Positions 13,749-14,754 of a stretch of 14,754 bases of DNA are shown here, piece by piece. Each line of letters opens with the position of its first letter. The stretch's first letter is position 1. The notes beneath the pieces were generated by a model, which worked only from the letters and a program-made list of their open reading frames with translations, was not told the DNA's origin and ran no database searches. The stretch comes from Anaeroplasma sp902783745 (GTDB lineage: Bacteria; Bacillota_I; Bacilli_A; Acholeplasmatales; Anaeroplasmataceae): contig CAMOKL010000033.1 of the NCBI GenBank assembly GCA_946617655.1, positions 1 through 14,754 of the forward strand, given 5' to 3'. A program made the position numbers and the translations under genes.

Positions 13749-13761
13749 ACACAAGTAGATA

Positions 13762-13790
13762 TTGCAAATTATTATACCATTGATTATAAT
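13762..13790 (+). promoter_or_regulatory. Promoter of the type III antitoxin RNA
   Basis: TTGCAA (13762-13767), 17 bp, TATAAT (13785-13790), start near 13797. It drives the repeat RNA; toxin mRNA is made only by read-through of the terminator at 13923-13959. This is the normal expression logic of type III systems. Confidence 0.75.
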
Positions 13791-13812
13791 ATAGATGTAG
13801 GGTAACTACAAA

Positions 13813-13921
13813 GGTTAGAACAACCAAATAAAATGTTCGTTTATTAAGCGGTTAGAGTGTCCAATAAAAACATTCGTTTAAAAGCGGTTAGAATGTCCAG
13901 TTAAAACATTCGTTTAAAAGT
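13813..13921 (+). repeat. Three tandem 36/37-nt antitoxin repeats
   Basis: Every unit starts GGTTAGA and ends ATTCGTTTAAAAG or a close variant, with lengths 37, 36 and 36. Units 2 and 3 differ at few positions; unit 1 is the most divergent. The repeats are contiguous with no spacers. Confidence 0.9.
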
Positions 13922-13922
13922 T

Positions 13923-13959
13923 ATAGTGGATACATGTTGATTGTGTCCACTATTTTTTT
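13923..13959 (+). terminator. Terminator between antitoxin and toxin
   Basis: ATAGTGGATACA (13923-13934) pairs with TGTGTCCACTAT (13942-13953) over 12 positions with one G-T, followed by T7. It limits toxin expression relative to antitoxin. Confidence 0.85.
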
Positions 13960-13977
13960 GTAAATAAGGAGTAAAAA

Positions 13978-14487
13978 ATGAATTGGTATCTAGTTGATGG
14001 AAATTATATTGATTATTTAAAATCATTTGATAATAAAGTAGGAAATGTAAATTATGGCTCTGCAATCAAGCCATATATAGGAGTTGTATTCAAAATGAAT
14101 GGAACAAATTATTATGTCCCAATTTCTTCAGCAAAGCCAAAACACAATACAATGAGCAATTCAGTTGATTTTCTAAAGATAGAATCAGAAGGAAGATTAC
14201 TAGCTGTTATAAACCTTAATAATATGATTCCTGTCCCTGATGCTTGCTTAACTGAAATTAAATATAATACAATTGCTAATTATAGAAGATTTAATTCTAA
14301 TGATGAAAAAGTAGATTACATTTATCTATTACAATTAGAAAAGAAATTTATTGATGCGTATGAAGAAAGAATTATAAATAATGCAAATAAGTTATATTCT
14401 AAATGTAAACATTTTCCTGATTCAAATTTAGCAAGACGTTGTTGTAATTTTGCTTTACTTGAAGAAAAATGTAAAGAATGGGAATAA
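13978..14487 (+). CDS. toxN: Type III toxin-antitoxin endoribonuclease toxin, ToxN/AbiQ family
   Basis: This 169-aa protein matches ToxN/AbiQ (PF13958) along its length: 'YIDYLKSFDNKV' (10-21), 'KPYIGVVFKMNG' (31-42), 'YYVPISSAKPKHNTM' (45-59), 'GRLLAVINLNNMIPVP' (72-87), and the C-terminal 'CCNFALLEEKCKEWE' (155-169). ToxN is an RNase of compact beta-barrel fold that cuts A-rich RNA; it processes its own antitoxin and, when released by phage infection, degrades mRNA to cause abortive infection. The lysine/histidine-rich 'SSAKPKH' segment and nearby serine are where the active site lies in the family. The SD AAGGAG is 6 bp before the ATG. The locus is full length and appears intact. It is bracketed by dispersed repeat copies 3 and 4. 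Confidence 0.92.
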   Translation: MNWYLVDGNYIDYLKSFDNKVGNVNYGSAIKPYIGVVFKMNGTNYYVPISSAKPKHNTMSNSVDFLKIESEGRLLAVINLNNMIPVPDACLTEIKYNTIANYRRFNSNDEKVDYIYLLQLEKKFIDAYEERIINNANKLYSKCKHFPDSNLARRCCNFALLEEKCKEWE

Positions 14488-14511
14488 TCATTTAAAACCT
14501 GCATCAAGTGA

Positions 14512-14576
14512 TGTGCCCCCTTAAGGGTTTAAGAATAACGCTACGCTTATTAGGGGACACATTCCCCATACCCTTT
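14512..14576 (+). repeat. Dispersed repeat, copy 4 (short form)
   Basis: The core is identical ('CTTAAGGGTTTAAGAATAAC' to 'CGCTTATTAGG'), with GGGGACACATTCCCC, whose GGGG/CCCC ends can pair. It lacks the 3' block 'ACTGTCAATTTAAATTTTAC' present in copies 1-3. It starts 24 bp after the toxin stop. Confidence 0.75.
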
Positions 14577-14584
14577 GGGAACTA

Positions 14585-14624
14585 ATCAAAAGTTAATCAA
14601 TAAGATTTTATCAAAAGTTAATCA
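14585..14624 (+). repeat. Tandem 15-bp direct repeat before the tRNA promoter
   Basis: ATCAAAAGTTAATCA occurs at 14585-14599 and again at 14610-14624, 25 bp apart. It may be a regulatory site or a replication-slippage relic. Confidence 0.55.
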
Positions 14625-14653
14625 TAAAACACAAGTTATTAATTAAAATTATA

Positions 14654-14682
14654 TTGACAAATAAATGTAATTATTATAAAAT
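14654..14682 (+). promoter_or_regulatory. Promoter of the tRNA-Val gene
   Basis: TTGACA (14654-14659), 17 bp, TAAAAT (14677-14682). The start would be near 14689, about 12 bases before the tRNA. Confidence 0.65.
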
Positions 14683-14700
14683 TTAGTCGTTATTTCATCT

Positions 14701-14754
14701 GGAGGTTTAGCTCAGTTGGGAGAGCATCTGCCTTACAAGCAGAGGGTCAGCGGT
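14701..14754 (+). tRNA. tRNA-Val(UAC), 3' part outside window
   Basis: The acceptor 5' strand GGAGGTT, D-arm 'GCTCAGTTGGGAGAGC', and anticodon stem TCTGC/GCAGA around loop CTTACAA give anticodon TAC, for valine. The sequence ends in the T-arm at the window edge. Confidence 0.92.

Larger units (their letters stand above)
13797..13959 (+). ncRNA. toxI: Type III antitoxin RNA (ToxI-like)
   Basis: The transcript contains three tandem units (13813-13849, 13850-13885, 13886-13921) and ends at a strong terminator. Each unit has a small stem: GAACA/TGTTC in unit 1, GAGTGT/ACATTC in unit 2 and GAATGT/ACATTC in unit 3. Pairing is kept although the bases change, which shows selection for structure. An A-rich stretch precedes the 3' arm, where ToxN-type enzymes usually cut. 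In known systems the processed 34-36-nt units form pseudoknots that wrap and inhibit the toxin. Position between promoter and a ToxN/AbiQ gene makes the call secure; the exact processed ends are inferred. Confidence 0.88.

Noticed and set aside
13500..13754. 84-aa minus-strand ORF
   Set aside because: It overlaps the 5S rRNA and the dispersed repeat; it is a shadow.
13573..13758. 61-aa ORF after the 5S rRNA
   Set aside because: It consists mostly of dispersed repeat copy 3, starts in its 5' flank with no good SD, and has no equivalent start in the other copies.
13813..13921. CRISPR array
   Set aside because: The three units are contiguous with no spacers, and sit between a promoter and a ToxN-family gene; this is antitoxin RNA.

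Overview
The window is low-GC, standard-code DNA: tryptophan is TGG throughout and TGA appears only as a stop. It has strong AAGGAG-type ribosome sites and canonical TTGACA/TATAAT promoters. This fits an AT-rich Bacillota host, for example an uncultured Bacilli/Erysipelotrichia-like gut bacterium; the lineage is inferred from composition and gene style only. The right end carries housekeeping RNA genes (an orphan 5S rRNA and the start of tRNA-Val). The rest looks like an accessory island of defence-type genes, remnants and repeats around a few glycan genes.

Layout, left to right. (1) 1-3014: two tandem paralogues of the DUF4062 family. The first is cut by the window edge and ends in TPR repeats; the second is naturally short and lacks the TPRs. 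A terminator follows. (2) 3004-4922: a two-gene operon of an OLD-like AAA ATPase with a degenerate Walker A plus a small TOPRIM protein, an architecture typical of abortive-infection systems. (3) 4923-5900: a gene-poor stretch with two copies of a dispersed ~115-bp repeat, hairpins, a predicted small RNA gene and a decayed IS30-type transposase fragment on the minus strand. (4) 5926-6857: a promoter, a long and highly structured leader RNA with an early terminator hairpin, and a 225-aa protein of unknown family. (5) 6934-8748: an AAA_14/DUF4143 ATPase with an N-terminal DUF6788-like domain, under a promoter with 10-bp periodic repeats. (6) 8824-9246: four copies of a GGAGACATGAT-type motif in front of a broken AlbA_2/RecG-like gene. 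(7) 9282-12167: an NTP_transf_5 nucleotidyltransferase, a 55-aa TTG-start ORF, a second AAA_14/DUF4143 ATPase behind four ~23-bp-spaced TTTTTTCGGTT motifs, and a remnant repeating the 3' end of the nucleotidyltransferase. (8) 12228-13394: a GT4 glycosyltransferase with its own terminator. (9) 13405-13572: 5S rRNA with promoter and T-run. (10) 13633-14576: a complete type III toxin-antitoxin locus (promoter, three 36/37-nt antitoxin RNA repeats, terminator, ToxN/AbiQ toxin) bracketed by repeat copies 3 and 4. (11) 14654-14754: promoter and 5' part of tRNA-Val(UAC).

The most notable points are the following. The type III locus shows compensatory base changes between its RNA repeats. The same promoter (TTGCAA, 17 bp, TATAAT, with shared flanks) occurs at 5356 in front of a promoter-hairpin RNA unit without a toxin. 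The four dispersed repeats bracket or immediately precede three 'promoter + structured RNA + terminator' units, suggesting that the repeats mark boundaries of exchangeable RNA-linked modules. The 5961-6857 unit (structured RNA with a terminator, then SD and an unknown gene) copies the type III layout but has no recognisable toxin family, and is the best candidate here for something undescribed.
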